NCBI GenBank assembly: GCA_019423685.1
Contig: JAHZAY010000005.1
Span: 101,665-165,664 of the forward strand
DNA length: 64,000 nucleotides
Source: Clostridiales bacterium
Lineage (GTDB): Bacteria; Bacillota; Clostridia; Oscillospirales; Ruminococcaceae
Direction of reading: 5' to 3'
The notes under the pieces are model-generated. The model had not been told where the DNA came from. It ran no database searches and saw only the letters and a list, made by a program, of their open reading frames with translations. Shown one piece after another: positions 44,486 through 52,867 of this stretch. Positions within the stretch are counted from its first letter, which is position 1, and each line of letters starts with the position of its first letter. The position numbers and the translations under genes were made by a program.

Positions 44486-44533
44486 GGATAAACAGTTTTG
44501 TGCGGCAAGCGCAAAAAAGGAGGTCTTTTTAGA

Positions 44534-45061
44534 ATGAACAAACCCAACAACAAGCGCAAAAAAGAATCGGTAGCGCGCATCGAGGACGCCCTCTTTGAAC
44601 TGTTGCAGGACAGGCCGCTGAATCGGGTGAGCGTCGCTGCGCTGTGCAAGCGGGCAAGTCTCAACCGATCCACCTTCTACGCAAACTACGCCGACATCTA
44701 TGCGTTGGCCGACTCCATCCGCGACAAGCTGCAAAAAAGTCTCTCGGAGCTGTACCAGTGTCAGACCATCCAAAGCTCCAACCGTCACGACTACCGCAAG
44801 CTGTTCGAGCACATCTATGAAAACCAGACTTCCTATCGCCTCTATTTTCAGCTCGGGTATGCCAATCAGGACAGCCTGCGCAACCACCCCTACGACACTG
44901 CCCTAGCCGAGCAGCTGTTTCAAAACCGCTTCATCGACTACCACCGGGAATTCTTCTTCGGGGGGCTCAACCGAATCATCCAGTACTGGCTGGAAAATGG
45001 CTGTCGGGAAACGCCCGACGAACTCGTGGAAATTCTGCAAAGCGAGTACCGGGTGCGCTGA
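44534..45061 (+). CDS. TetR/AcrR family transcriptional regulator
   Basis: A 175-residue repressor type. The DNA-binding domain is at residues 9-55: ARIEDALFELLQDRPLNRVS, VAALCKRASLNRSTFYANYA. A C-terminal ligand domain of about 110 residues follows. ATG 44534 follows AAAAAAGGAGG; the upstream in-frame Met at 44498 has none. It is divergent from the small membrane protein pair with twin palindromes in between, the classic layout for a TetR that controls itself and its neighbour. The inducer is unknown. Confidence 0.88.
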   Translation: MNKPNNKRKKESVARIEDALFELLQDRPLNRVSVAALCKRASLNRSTFYANYADIYALADSIRDKLQKSLSELYQCQTIQSSNRHDYRKLFEHIYENQTSYRLYFQLGYANQDSLRNHPYDTALAEQLFQNRFIDYHREFFFGGLNRIIQYWLENGCRETPDELVEILQSEYRVR

Positions 45062-45082
45062 GCTTTTTCCAGTTTTTTTGCG

Positions 45083-45111
45083 TTGCCAAGGGGGCGGGAG
45101 CCTGCTATAAT
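45083..45111 (+). promoter_or_regulatory. Consensus promoter of the 59-residue gene
   Basis: TTGCCA, 17 bases, perfect TATAAT; about 53 bases upstream of ATG 45164. Confidence 0.75.
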
Positions 45112-45163
45112 GGGTATACAAATTGCGATATTTGTAAATCCAATGAGAAAGGAAGGTACCGCC

Positions 45164-45343
45164 ATGCCAAACTCCGACAAGCAGACCCTCTCCGGGCAAC
45201 CGCAAGAACCGGTGCGCGAACTGCTGCAAGAGCAGTCCGAGGACCTCAAAAGATACATCGACCGCAAGCATCGGGAGATGGAGGAGCTGATCGCCGAAAG
45301 CGAAGGCCGCCTCTCCGAGCAGCTGCGGGAACACAGCCGCTAG
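45164..45343 (+). CDS. Small charged helical protein (unknown)
   Basis: A 59-residue protein, rich in Glu, Arg, Lys and Gln, with heptad-like spacing (VRELLQEQSEDLKRYI, EMEELIAESEGRLSEQLREH) suggesting a coiled coil. It has no membrane segment or signal peptide. I do not recognise it. ATG 45164 follows AAAGGAAGG. The strong promoter and ribosome site make a real gene likely. Confidence 0.6.
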   Translation: MPNSDKQTLSGQPQEPVRELLQEQSEDLKRYIDRKHREMEELIAESEGRLSEQLREHSR

Positions 45344-45703
45344 TCTGGCTCCCGACATCTCTGTCCAGCAGGTGGTACAGCGGGAAATTTTGCGTTCATC
45401 CGCCCTCTAACTCCCTGCCGGTCAGCAAAGCTTTGTCCAACCCCGTTGGTCCAATTCTCTATGCCGCGATCCCGTGGCGGCCATCTTCATCAAAGTTTCA
45501 TCCACAACAGCCGAAGGTTCTGCCATGAGGCCGCTCGACGTGCTTACGCATGTGCGGAAAATTGGCAGTAAATTTATCCTGGGTACCCTTCGGACAAGAC
45601 CACTCCGGCGCTTTCCAGTCAAAACAAAAGCACTGGGCACCACCCGCAGGTGCAGGCGGCCGCAACGCTGACGCTTTTGCGCCGATTTAAAAAAATGCCA
45701 CTA
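45344..45703. other. Gene-poor stretch, nothing assigned
   Basis: About 360 bases between the 59-residue gene and the terminator of the converging CmpB-type gene. Open frames of 65-73 codons exist on both strands over 45422-45671, but have no ribosome site and no recognisable sequence. I see no RNA structure or operator that I can support. Confidence 0.4.
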
Positions 45704-45747
45704 CAAAGGGGAGCCTTTGCGCTGGATTGCGCAAAGGCTCCCCTTGT
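45704..45747 (-). terminator. Intrinsic terminator
   Basis: Long stem ACAAGGGGAGCCTTTGCGC / GCGCAAAGGCTCCCCTTGT after the CmpB-type gene. Confidence 0.85.
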
Positions 45748-45758
45748 TTTGTCGTGTG

Positions 45759-46319
45759 CTATTTGATAAAAAAGGTGTAGACCGCATCACACAGCAACAG
45801 CAGCGCGATCGCCCCGGAGACAATCGCCAGCGCCCGACGGCTCAACACGCCGGTCACCTTCTCAAAGAAGGGCTGGAAGAGATACAAAAAGAGCAGCCCT
45901 CCTATGCCAAAGCGAATGCTGGGATTGAGGGCAATCCTGCCCTCAAACTGGATGGCAAAGCGGGTGTAGTCCCATTGCCATCCTCCAACGGTATACTCCA
46001 TGATGTAGCTGGCAATCAGCTCCACCAGCGTGGCAATCCCCATCACCCCAACAAAAACCAGCACTGGGGTGATATTTCGCTTTCCAATGCAGATCCTTCG
46101 CCTCTTGAGCCAGCTCAATGAGGCAATCAGCAACAGTGTGCCAAAGCCGTACACCACACAGTACGGCCCCTGCAACACGCCGCGATTAGAAAACCCCCAG
46201 CGATAGACCACCACTTCCAAAAAGACCTCATACAGCCACCCGATGACCGAGTACAAAAAGAAATAGATCACTGCTTTTTCAATGCGTACCAGCCATTCTC
46301 CTCGTGCACCGCTGTACAT
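45759..46319 (-). CDS. Putative ABC-transporter type IV (CmpB) family membrane protein
   Basis: A 186-residue protein with about five hydrophobic helices and the family pattern AVIYFFLYSVIGWLYEVFLE, then RGVLQGPYCVVYGFGTLLL and ELIASYIMEYTVGGWQWDY. It belongs to PF06541, a domain named after a putative ABC component, but no partner ATPase is near, so the function is unknown. ATG 46319 follows GGGAGGTG; an in-frame Met at 46358 has none. Confidence 0.82.
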   Translation of the reverse strand: MYSGARGEWLVRIEKAVIYFFLYSVIGWLYEVFLEVVVYRWGFSNRGVLQGPYCVVYGFGTLLLIASLSWLKRRRICIGKRNITPVLVFVGVMGIATLVELIASYIMEYTVGGWQWDYTRFAIQFEGRIALNPSIRFGIGGLLFLYLFQPFFEKVTGVLSRRALAIVSGAIALLLLCDAVYTFFIK

Positions 46320-46401
46320 CCAACGCACCTCCCGCTCTGTTTTAGAACATTGTATCACATCGCGGGGAAAAATACATCCCGTTTAGAAAATTTTGCGCTC
46401 A

Positions 46402-48194
46402 CTACGCGGCTTCCTGCAGCGCATCCGGCTGTTGTGCAGGGAAACTGCCGTCCCCATTTAAAAAATCTTGCAGCGTCTGCGCCAGCTCTTCGAGGGCACC
46501 CTCTGCAAAAGGAGAGGTCAAGCCCACCCCGTCGAGCACCGACAAAAAGCTCTCGCCCGCGTCCTGCGTCACCAGCGCATCATAGCATTGCAGCGCATCG
46601 GAATAGTCCTGCAAGCCCAGAGACAAAAACTGCATGGCGACGCATCCGGACAGCGCATAGTCGATGGCGTAGAAGGGGCTGTCGAAGTACTGATTGGTGG
46701 TAAACCAACTTTTCGAAAAGCTGTCCATATCGTATCGACCACCAGTCCATATTCCTCAGCAAGTGAAGCGTACAGTTCGTTGAGCTGGTCTAATGTGAGG
46801 TTGTCGCTCGCATAGACCACCTCCTGAAATTCGTCGTTGAGGGCCGCCGTCAAAATTCCCGCCGCTACGGTATAGACGTCATACCGGCGGGCTGTGCCAG
46901 CCTGATCGCCATAAAAGGCCTCGTAGTAAGGCATGGTGAGAATCTGCATGGCCTGGGAGTGGATCTCACAGACATCCATGCTGCGCCCCTCCTCCCGGGA
47001 GCCCTGCTCTAGCTGCCGCCACATGGCATAACAGTGCCCAAACTCATGGGAGAGGCTGAACACGTCCTGTGAGCTGCCGTCCATATTGGCAAACAAAAAG
47101 GGAGTGTTCAGCGAGTAGAGCATCGTGCTGAAGGTGACATTGGCCTTGACTGCCGAGGGAGCCGCATCGATCATCTCGTGGGACAACAGATAGGTGTAAC
47201 ACTCCCCTGTCCGCTCGGACATCTGCTCATAGACATCCTGCAGGTTTTGCAGTGTCTGCTGCCAACCGCCCTGCGGGTCGGGAGCTTCCTCCTCCAACAG
47301 GTAGACTACACCCGGGCTCTCACGGCTCTCGGCGCGGTCATAAAAGTCCTGCAAATAGGAGCGGTAGATCGGGACCAGCGTCTGCTTGAGCTGCTCTCGA
47401 AATTGCTGGATGTCTTCCCGATCGTATCCCACCCGCAACATCTCCAGATCGGCCATCTGGGTATAGCTGTCGTAGCCCAGCGCCTGCGCCATCTGGCGGC
47501 GCAGCGAAACCAACTCCCGATAAAGTTCTCCTAGTTGTTGATTATATTTATCTATAAACTGATTGTAATACGCTTCCTTCGCCTGCGGCTCAAGAGAAGA
47601 GTAGGTTTGCTCCCCTTCTGGGGTGGTGACGGTGGCTGCGGCATATTCGGAATAATACTGGGCCTCCAGCTGTTTTTCCTGCTCTTGCAGCGCTAAAATC
47701 TCCTGTGAGCTGGCGCTTGCGCTCATTTGCAGGTCCTCGGTCGCGCTCTCCCCGAAGATGTCCTGTGTCATTGAACCAAAGCGCGACTGCTCAATCGTCT
47801 CAAACAATTCGTTATAGCGATTTTGGATGCGGGCATCCCAGGTATTGAGGTACTCCATCTCCTCGTTGTAAAAGGAATCGCTCATGTCGGCGTAGTTGCG
47901 AATCTGCGCTATGGTCATCCTGCCGTAAAATTCTTCGGTTGCCTGGCTGATCTTGCGCAGGGAGAACAACAGACCAAACGGCAGCCAGTCCTCCTGTGCC
48001 TGTTGACTGGCCTGGTCAATCAGGTCGAGCACTGCCTGCCCATCCGGGCGCTGGTACTCCACCTGCGAAAAGCGCAGCGAGGTGGGGGAATACTCGCTGG
48101 GTGCACAGCCACAAAGGGTGAGACTCAGCGCCAAAACCACCGCCAAAAGTTGTAAAACAGGTTTTCTTAAACGATCGAACAAGATTTCCCACAT
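46402..48194 (-). pseudogene. M3-type metallopeptidase lipoprotein, frameshifted
   Basis: A large predicted oligopeptidase-like protein with a lipoprotein signal (LTLCGCAPSE, Cys about residue 30) and the zinc site FSLSHEFGHCYAM (HEFGH near residue 384). The frame holds from 48194 to about 46740, then the homologous reading moves to another frame (DMDSFSKSWFTTNQYFDSPF, ALSGCVAMQFLSLGLQDYS), which ends at 46402. The junction near 46725-46745 has no obvious slippery run, so a one- or two-base indel or sequencing error is likely. The shift falls after the zinc site but removes the C-terminal helices that complete the M3 catalytic site. ATG 48194 has an unusually close AGGAAGG; TTG 48182 is an alternative. 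Confidence 0.75.
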
Positions 48195-48362
48195 CCTTCC
48201 TGTCTTTCAGTATAGCATACGCCGGGAAGGAAAATGCAAACTTTCCGAAAACAAAAAATTGTTTTTGCCATCCAAAATCTTCAAGGTGTAACTTTGCTCG
48301 CTGCGCGGCAAAATAAAAACGATGCCGCAATCAACGGCAAATTTAAGTCAGGAGTGATCGAT

Positions 48363-48542
48363 ATGCCTATGAATTTACCCACCATTTTAACCGGTGCAGC
48401 GATGACTGCCGCCGTCGGCACCGCAGCGTATATGATGACCGGCAAAAAGAAGAACACCGCAAAACAGCTCAAGAAAAAGGCCGGCAAAGCCGTGCAGGCC
48501 GTCGGAGATATTGTCGAGAGCATTTCGAGCATTATGGGTTAA
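48363..48542 (+). CDS. Small membrane-anchored basic protein (unknown)
   Basis: A 59-residue protein with one hydrophobic N-terminal segment (residues 4-24, LPTILTGAAMTAAVGTAAYM) followed by a Lys-rich stretch (TGKKKNTAKQLKKKAGKA) and an amphipathic end (VQAVGDIVESISSIMG). Similar short proteins occur in Oscillospirales, to my memory, without known function. ATG 48363 follows CAGGAGTG; the upstream open frame to 48234 lacks a ribosome site. It has its own terminator. Confidence 0.65.
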   Translation: MPMNLPTILTGAAMTAAVGTAAYMMTGKKKNTAKQLKKKAGKAVQAVGDIVESISSIMG

Positions 48543-48544
48543 CA

Positions 48545-48579
48545 AAAAGGGGCGCGGAAAAATTTTCCGCGCCCCTTTT
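48545..48579. terminator. Bidirectional intrinsic terminator
   Basis: Stem AAAAGGGGCGCGGAAAA / TTTTCCGCGCCCCTTTT between converging genes. Confidence 0.92.
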
Positions 48580-48600
48580 GCCCTTTGTGCATCCAACAGT

Positions 48601-49275
48601 TTACCCCTCATCCAACCAGAAAGCTCCGTTCTCGGCCACCTGTGCGAGGGTGCGGCGGCACTCCCTCCAGTCGGGGAAAAACCGCTCGACTTCCCGCCAA
48701 AACTGTGCGCTGTGGTCGTGGTGCAAAATATGGCACAGCTCGTGCACCACAACATAATCCACGCAGTGTTCCGGGGCCAACATCAGCCGCCAACTAAAGT
48801 TGAGGCTGTTTTTGCCTGAGCAGGAACCCCAGCGCCCTCTGGCTCCGTTGACGCGCAGCCCGGTCGGCTGGACCCCCATTCTTTGTGCATAAAAGGCCAC
48901 CCGTCGCTGCAACTCCCTGCGTGCAATGTCGCGGTAGAGCAGCTGCGCTGCAGCGCGCAGCGACGGCTCATCTCCCTGTGGCAGATAAAAGACGCCGTCC
49001 TTCTCATACGGTTTGCCCCCCTGCACAAAACACAGCGGAAAGAGCGCTCCAAACAGCGGGAACTTTCCCTGCGAAAGAGAAAAACTCTCTTTTTGATGCT
49101 GCCTCTGTTCCATTCGCTGCTGCTGCAGGAGAATCCACCCCTCTTTTTGCTGCAAAAAGCGCTCGATCTGCCCTTTTGCCAGTCGCAGCGGTGCACGCAC
49201 CACAACAGTTTGGTCCGGTTGCACCTGAATGACCAGCGTCCGGCGCTTGGCACGGATGAGCGTATATTCTACCAT
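48601..49275 (-). CDS. YgjP-like metal-dependent hydrolase (M48/SprT-like)
   Basis: A 224-residue predicted zinc hydrolase with VVVHELCHILHHDHSAQFW (HELCH zinc motif plus a third His) and the YgjP pattern RWGSCSGKNSLNFSWRLMLAP. The N-terminal part is beta-rich (RAKRRTLVIQVQPDQTVVVR). YgjP proteins have no settled substrate; in some genomes they sit with UTP or restriction genes, but not here. The ATG at 49275 is preceded by GGGGGAAAA. It is single. Confidence 0.85.
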   Translation of the reverse strand: MVEYTLIRAKRRTLVIQVQPDQTVVVRAPLRLAKGQIERFLQQKEGWILLQQQRMEQRQHQKESFSLSQGKFPLFGALFPLCFVQGGKPYEKDGVFYLPQGDEPSLRAAAQLLYRDIARRELQRRVAFYAQRMGVQPTGLRVNGARGRWGSCSGKNSLNFSWRLMLAPEHCVDYVVVHELCHILHHDHSAQFWREVERFFPDWRECRRTLAQVAENGAFWLDEG

Positions 49276-49371
49276 CCGGTATTTTCCCCCTTTCCTTCAT
49301 GCAAAACGATTAATTTTCCCCCCGCAAATTCATATCTTTGACGATTTTGATCCTCGGCCCACCATTCGACA

Positions 49372-49389
49372 TTGTTAAAGTATTGACAA
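49372..49389. promoter_or_regulatory. Candidate Rex operator
   Basis: TTGTTAA-AGTA-TTGACAA differs at one base from the Rex consensus TTGTTAA-N4-TTAACAA and overlaps the -35 box of the alcohol dehydrogenase promoter. Rex is released by high NADH, which would switch on an NADH-consuming dehydrogenase. Confidence 0.65.
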
Positions 49390-49410
49390 AATAAAACGGC
49401 TGAATATAAT
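49383..49410 (+). promoter_or_regulatory. Promoter of the alcohol dehydrogenase gene
   Basis: Perfect TTGACA, 16 bases, perfect TATAAT; the leader is about 88 bases long. Confidence 0.85.
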
Positions 49411-49504
49411 AGGGGGCAGAAGGTTGATAAAAAATTAACCAAGTACAAAGACGTCACCAACACACACAAGATAAATGTTGTTTTATTGATTGGGAGGCAT
49501 CATT

Positions 49505-50680
49505 ATGGCTAGATTTACTTTACCAAGAGACTTGTATCACGGCAAGGGAGCACTGGAAGCGCTGAAAACCCTCGACGGAAAACGCGCCATCGTCGTAGTC
49601 GGCGGCGGCAGCATGAAGCGCTTTGGATTTTTGGACAAGGTATGTGACTACCTCAAAGAGGCTGGCATGGAAGTTTGCGTATTTGAGGGTGTCGAGGCAG
49701 ACCCGTCGGTAGAGACGGTCATGAAGGGCGCCGAAAAGATGCGCGAGTTCCAGCCAGACTGGATCGTATCGGTTGGCGGCGGCTCTCCGATCGACGCGGC
49801 CAAAGCGATGTGGGCCTTCTATGAATACCCGGACACCACCTTCGAGCAGCTGTGCATCCCATTCAACTTCCCGAAGCTGCGCACCAAAGCCAGATTCTGT
49901 GCGATTCCTTCCACCTCCGGCACCGCTACCGAGGTCACTGCATTCTCGGTCATCACCGATTACCACAAGGGCGTAAAGTACCCGCTGGCCGACTTTAACA
50001 TCACCCCAGATGTGGCGATTGTCGATCCATCTCTTGCCGAAACCATGCCAAAGAAGCTGACCGCTCACACCGGTATGGACGCCATGACCCACGCCATTGA
50101 AGCGTATGTCTCCACCCTGCACTGTGACTACACCGATCCTCTTGCGCTGCACGCCATCAAGATGATCAGCCGCGACCTGGTCAACAGCTACAACGGCGAC
50201 ATGGAAGCCCGCGACAACATGCACAATGCACAGTGCCTGGCAGGCATGGCCTTCTCCAACGCGCTGCTCGGCATTGTCCACTCGATGGCCCACAAGACCG
50301 GTGCAGCTTTTAGCGGCGGCCACATTGTACACGGCTGCGCCAACGCGATGTACCTGCCAAAGGTCATCCAGTTTAACCGCAAGAACCCGGAGGCAGAGAA
50401 ACGCTACGGCGAGATCGCTGCATCCCTTGGCCTTGCTCCAACCTCTGACGCGCTGATCGCCCGCATCCAGGAGATGAACCGTCAGCTGGACATCCCGACC
50501 TGCATCCGCGATTATGAGGGCGGCATCATCGATGAAAAAGAGTTCCTCGAAAAGCTGCCACAGGTAGCAGAGCTCGCTGTCGGCGACGCCTGCACCGGTT
50601 CCAACCCGCGCCCGATCACCCCGGCCGAGATGGAAAAACTGCTCAAATGCTGCTTCTACGACGAGCAGGTTGACTTCTAA
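49505..50680 (+). CDS. Iron-containing alcohol dehydrogenase
   Basis: NAD(P)H-dependent, iron-type dehydrogenase that reduces aldehydes to alcohols (or butyraldehyde to butanol) in fermentation. The 391-residue protein has the nucleotide motif VSVGGGSPIDAAKAMW, the segment PSTSGTATEVTAFSVI, and the metal-binding residues Asp and His in HTGMDAMTHAIEAY plus His in GIVHSMAHKTGAAF and HIVHGCANA. ATG 49505 follows GGGAGGC. Consensus promoter and Rex-like operator upstream imply redox control. The substrate cannot be told. Confidence 0.94.
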   Translation: MARFTLPRDLYHGKGALEALKTLDGKRAIVVVGGGSMKRFGFLDKVCDYLKEAGMEVCVFEGVEADPSVETVMKGAEKMREFQPDWIVSVGGGSPIDAAKAMWAFYEYPDTTFEQLCIPFNFPKLRTKARFCAIPSTSGTATEVTAFSVITDYHKGVKYPLADFNITPDVAIVDPSLAETMPKKLTAHTGMDAMTHAIEAYVSTLHCDYTDPLALHAIKMISRDLVNSYNGDMEARDNMHNAQCLAGMAFSNALLGIVHSMAHKTGAAFSGGHIVHGCANAMYLPKVIQFNRKNPEAEKRYGEIAASLGLAPTSDALIARIQEMNRQLDIPTCIRDYEGGIIDEKEFLEKLPQVAELAVGDACTGSNPRPITPAEMEKLLKCCFYDEQVDF

Positions 50681-50715
50681 ACCGATAATTTCTCTTTGAT
50701 TGTTTTTCTTCTTGC

Positions 50716-50750
50716 AAAAGGAGCTGCCCATAAGGGCAGCTCCTTTTTTT
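50716..50750 (+). terminator. Intrinsic terminator of the alcohol dehydrogenase gene
   Basis: Stem AAAAGGAGCTGCCC / GGGCAGCTCCTTTT followed by T; its end meets the stop of the converging DUF2726 gene. Confidence 0.92.
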
Positions 50751-51423
50751 ATCGTCCTCTTGGATGCAGGGGCCGTGTCTGCCGGCAGTCCGGGAAATTG
50801 GGGCACCCGTAAAATTGTTGTCCCGCATGTGCGCCGCGGGTCGCAGTGCGCAACACCATCGGGATTCCACAGTCCGGGCAGATGGGCGGCTGCTGCGGCT
50901 CGGACGGCTCATCTTCCAAGACAAGCAGGTCCTGGCACAAAAAGGAGCACAGTTCATTTAGCTCTTTTGCCCCGTAGCTTTTGCGGCAGGGGATGTGGAA
51001 GAGCGCAAGCCCCGCCTTTGCAAAGGCCTTATCCATAAAGGCGTCCCTGCGGCGGCGGTCTGCACGCTCATGGGAACGATCGTCCAGCTCCACTGCACAT
51101 AAAATCTGCATCGTCTGCCGGTCACACAGCACAAAGTCGACGTGCTTTTGGGAAATCCAGTTGAAGTACCGCTGCCGGTTGCGCCGCACATTGGCCTTCA
51201 CCCGCAGCACCTCGCGCACGGCAGGTTTGGGGCAGATGACAATATCTTCCCCTACAAGGGCGTCCAGCACATCAAAGAAGGCCTTTTCCGCCGGGCTCAA
51301 GAAAAATTGCTGCCGTTCATAGGGAGCGCGGCTAAAGGGGTTGGCATGGCGCAGCGCGCGCCACACCAACACAAGCAGCAACACCACCGCCGCGATCAGC
51401 ACAAGATATGGCCAGTGTTCCAA
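50749..51423 (-). CDS. DUF2726 protein with C-terminal C4 zinc finger
   Basis: A 224-residue protein: one N-terminal membrane helix (residues 5-25), a DUF2726 nuclease-like domain (about residues 40-170, LSPAEKAFFDVLDALVGE, DFVLCDRQTMQILCAVELDD, FHIPCRKSY) and a topoisomerase-type C4 zinc finger (CPDCGIPMVLRTA, FYGCPNFPDC). The fold suggests nucleic-acid processing, but no activity is known. The start is TTG 51423 with AAAGGAAAGGA upstream. It follows alr by 57 bases and is probably cotranscribed. Confidence 0.83.
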   Translation of the reverse strand: MEHWPYLVLIAAVVLLLVLVWRALRHANPFSRAPYERQQFFLSPAEKAFFDVLDALVGEDIVICPKPAVREVLRVKANVRRNRQRYFNWISQKHVDFVLCDRQTMQILCAVELDDRSHERADRRRRDAFMDKAFAKAGLALFHIPCRKSYGAKELNELCSFLCQDLLVLEDEPSEPQQPPICPDCGIPMVLRTATRGAHAGQQFYGCPNFPDCRQTRPLHPRGR

Positions 51424-51480
51424 AAGTCCTTTCCTTTCTGTATTCCTTGTGGGGGGATACCCGTTGCAAGGAAGCGCCCT

Positions 51481-52674
51481 TTAGCTGACAATATGCCGAA
51501 TGTAATCGACTACGCCGATGTCCTTGCCGTTGCGGCGATAAACGCGCGGCACCCGCTTGCCGATGACACACATCGTCTCATAGTGCACCGTATCGGTCAT
51601 CGACGCGATCTCCTCCATCGTGATCCGTTGGCCGTTTTCCTCGCCCACAATGGTGATCTCCATTCCGTCGCTCAGATCCGGGATGCCGGTGACGTCCAAC
51701 AGCAGCTGATCCATGCAGACCCGACCTACAATATTGGCAAAGTGTCCATTCACCAGCATCCGTCCCCGGTTGGACAGGCTGCGGTGGTAGCCGTCTGCAT
51801 ACCCGATCGGCACCGTGGCCACCACCATGTCGTGCGAAGCGGTAAAGGTGCGGCCATAGCTGAGCTTGGTGCCCGCCTTAACCTGCTTTAACATCGAGAT
51901 GACCGAGCGCAGCTCCATGGCGGGCTTGAGGTCAATTTTGCCCTCACACGCTTTGTCCGGGACCAGACCGTAGATCAGGATGCCTGCCCGCACCATGTCC
52001 AGATGGTATTCTGGATAGTTGACAATGCCGCCGCTGTTGCAGCAGTGGCGGATGGCAAAGTGTACTCCGCGGCGCTGCAACTGGTCGCACACCTTCATGA
52101 ACAGCTCGTATTGGCCGCGCGTGTAGGCGATGGACTCCTCGTTGTACTCATCCGAGCTGGAAAAATGGGTAAAGATGCCGTCGCAGCGCAGGTTCGGGAA
52201 GGAGCAAACCTCTGCGATTTCCTCCACTGCCTCCTGCAGATCCTGCTGGGCTTCAAAACCGATGCGGCCCATACCTGTGTCCACCTTGATGTGACAGGCC
52301 ACCGTCACGCCCATGTGCTGCGCCTGCTGTTGCAGCTTTTTTGCATATTCCAGCGAAAATACTGCCTGGGTAATATTGTACTCACACAGCTCTTTTGCCT
52401 TGTTGGGCGGGGTGGTGCCCAAAATCAGAATCGGGTGATAGATGCCCTGGGTGCGCAGCGACATGGCCTCGTTCAGGTTGGAAACGGCAAACCAGTTGAC
52501 CCCCAACCGCACCAGCTCATCGGCGATGTATTTGTCTCCATGGCCGTAGGCGTCTGCCTTGACGACACCCATAATCATGCAGCCCGGCTTTAACTTCTCT
52601 TTGATCGAACGAATGTTATAGTCTATACAATCCAGGTCGACGACCGCCCAACTGCGGCGCAAAAAATCAACCAT
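51481..52674 (-). CDS. alr: Alanine racemase
   Basis: PLP-dependent enzyme that makes D-alanine for peptidoglycan; in spore-formers it may also act on spores. The 397-residue protein has the PLP lysine Lys39 in VVKADAYGHG, HIKVDTGMGRIGF, the catalytic-tyrosine segment KLSYGRTF and CMDQLLLDVTG. It is a fold-type III barrel plus C-terminal beta domain. The ATG at 52674 has AAAGGTAGG upstream. A DUF2726 gene follows. Confidence 0.96.
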   Translation of the reverse strand: MVDFLRRSWAVVDLDCIDYNIRSIKEKLKPGCMIMGVVKADAYGHGDKYIADELVRLGVNWFAVSNLNEAMSLRTQGIYHPILILGTTPPNKAKELCEYNITQAVFSLEYAKKLQQQAQHMGVTVACHIKVDTGMGRIGFEAQQDLQEAVEEIAEVCSFPNLRCDGIFTHFSSSDEYNEESIAYTRGQYELFMKVCDQLQRRGVHFAIRHCCNSGGIVNYPEYHLDMVRAGILIYGLVPDKACEGKIDLKPAMELRSVISMLKQVKAGTKLSYGRTFTASHDMVVATVPIGYADGYHRSLSNRGRMLVNGHFANIVGRVCMDQLLLDVTGIPDLSDGMEITIVGEENGQRITMEEIASMTDTVHYETMCVIGKRVPRVYRRNGKDIGVVDYIRHIVS

Positions 52675-52749
52675 CCTGTTTTCCTACCTTTCCTGTGCCA
52701 ATCCACACAAAGCTAGGCTTTTTCTGCGGCAGCCAAATTTTTCCTGCCG

Positions 52750-52780
52750 GTTTAAAGGGCGCGCTTTGCGGCACATACTA
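52750..52780 (+). promoter_or_regulatory. Candidate forespore (sigma-F/G) promoter of spoVAC
   Basis: GTTTA (-35), a 16-base spacer and GCACATACTA, which contains CATACTA. This fits the Bacillus sigma-F/sigma-G pattern and lies 88 bases upstream of spoVAC. Confidence 0.55.
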
Positions 52781-52867
52781 TAACTATACATGAATTGCGC
52801 GCAAGATACAATAAAAAGATCCAATAAATTTTCGATTCCCGCGCAAACGAAAGGAGACTTTTTGCAG

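Noticed and set aside
45422..45671. Open frames of 65-73 codons on both strands
   Set aside because: No ribosome site, promoter or recognisable sequence; both frames arise from the same GC-rich segment.
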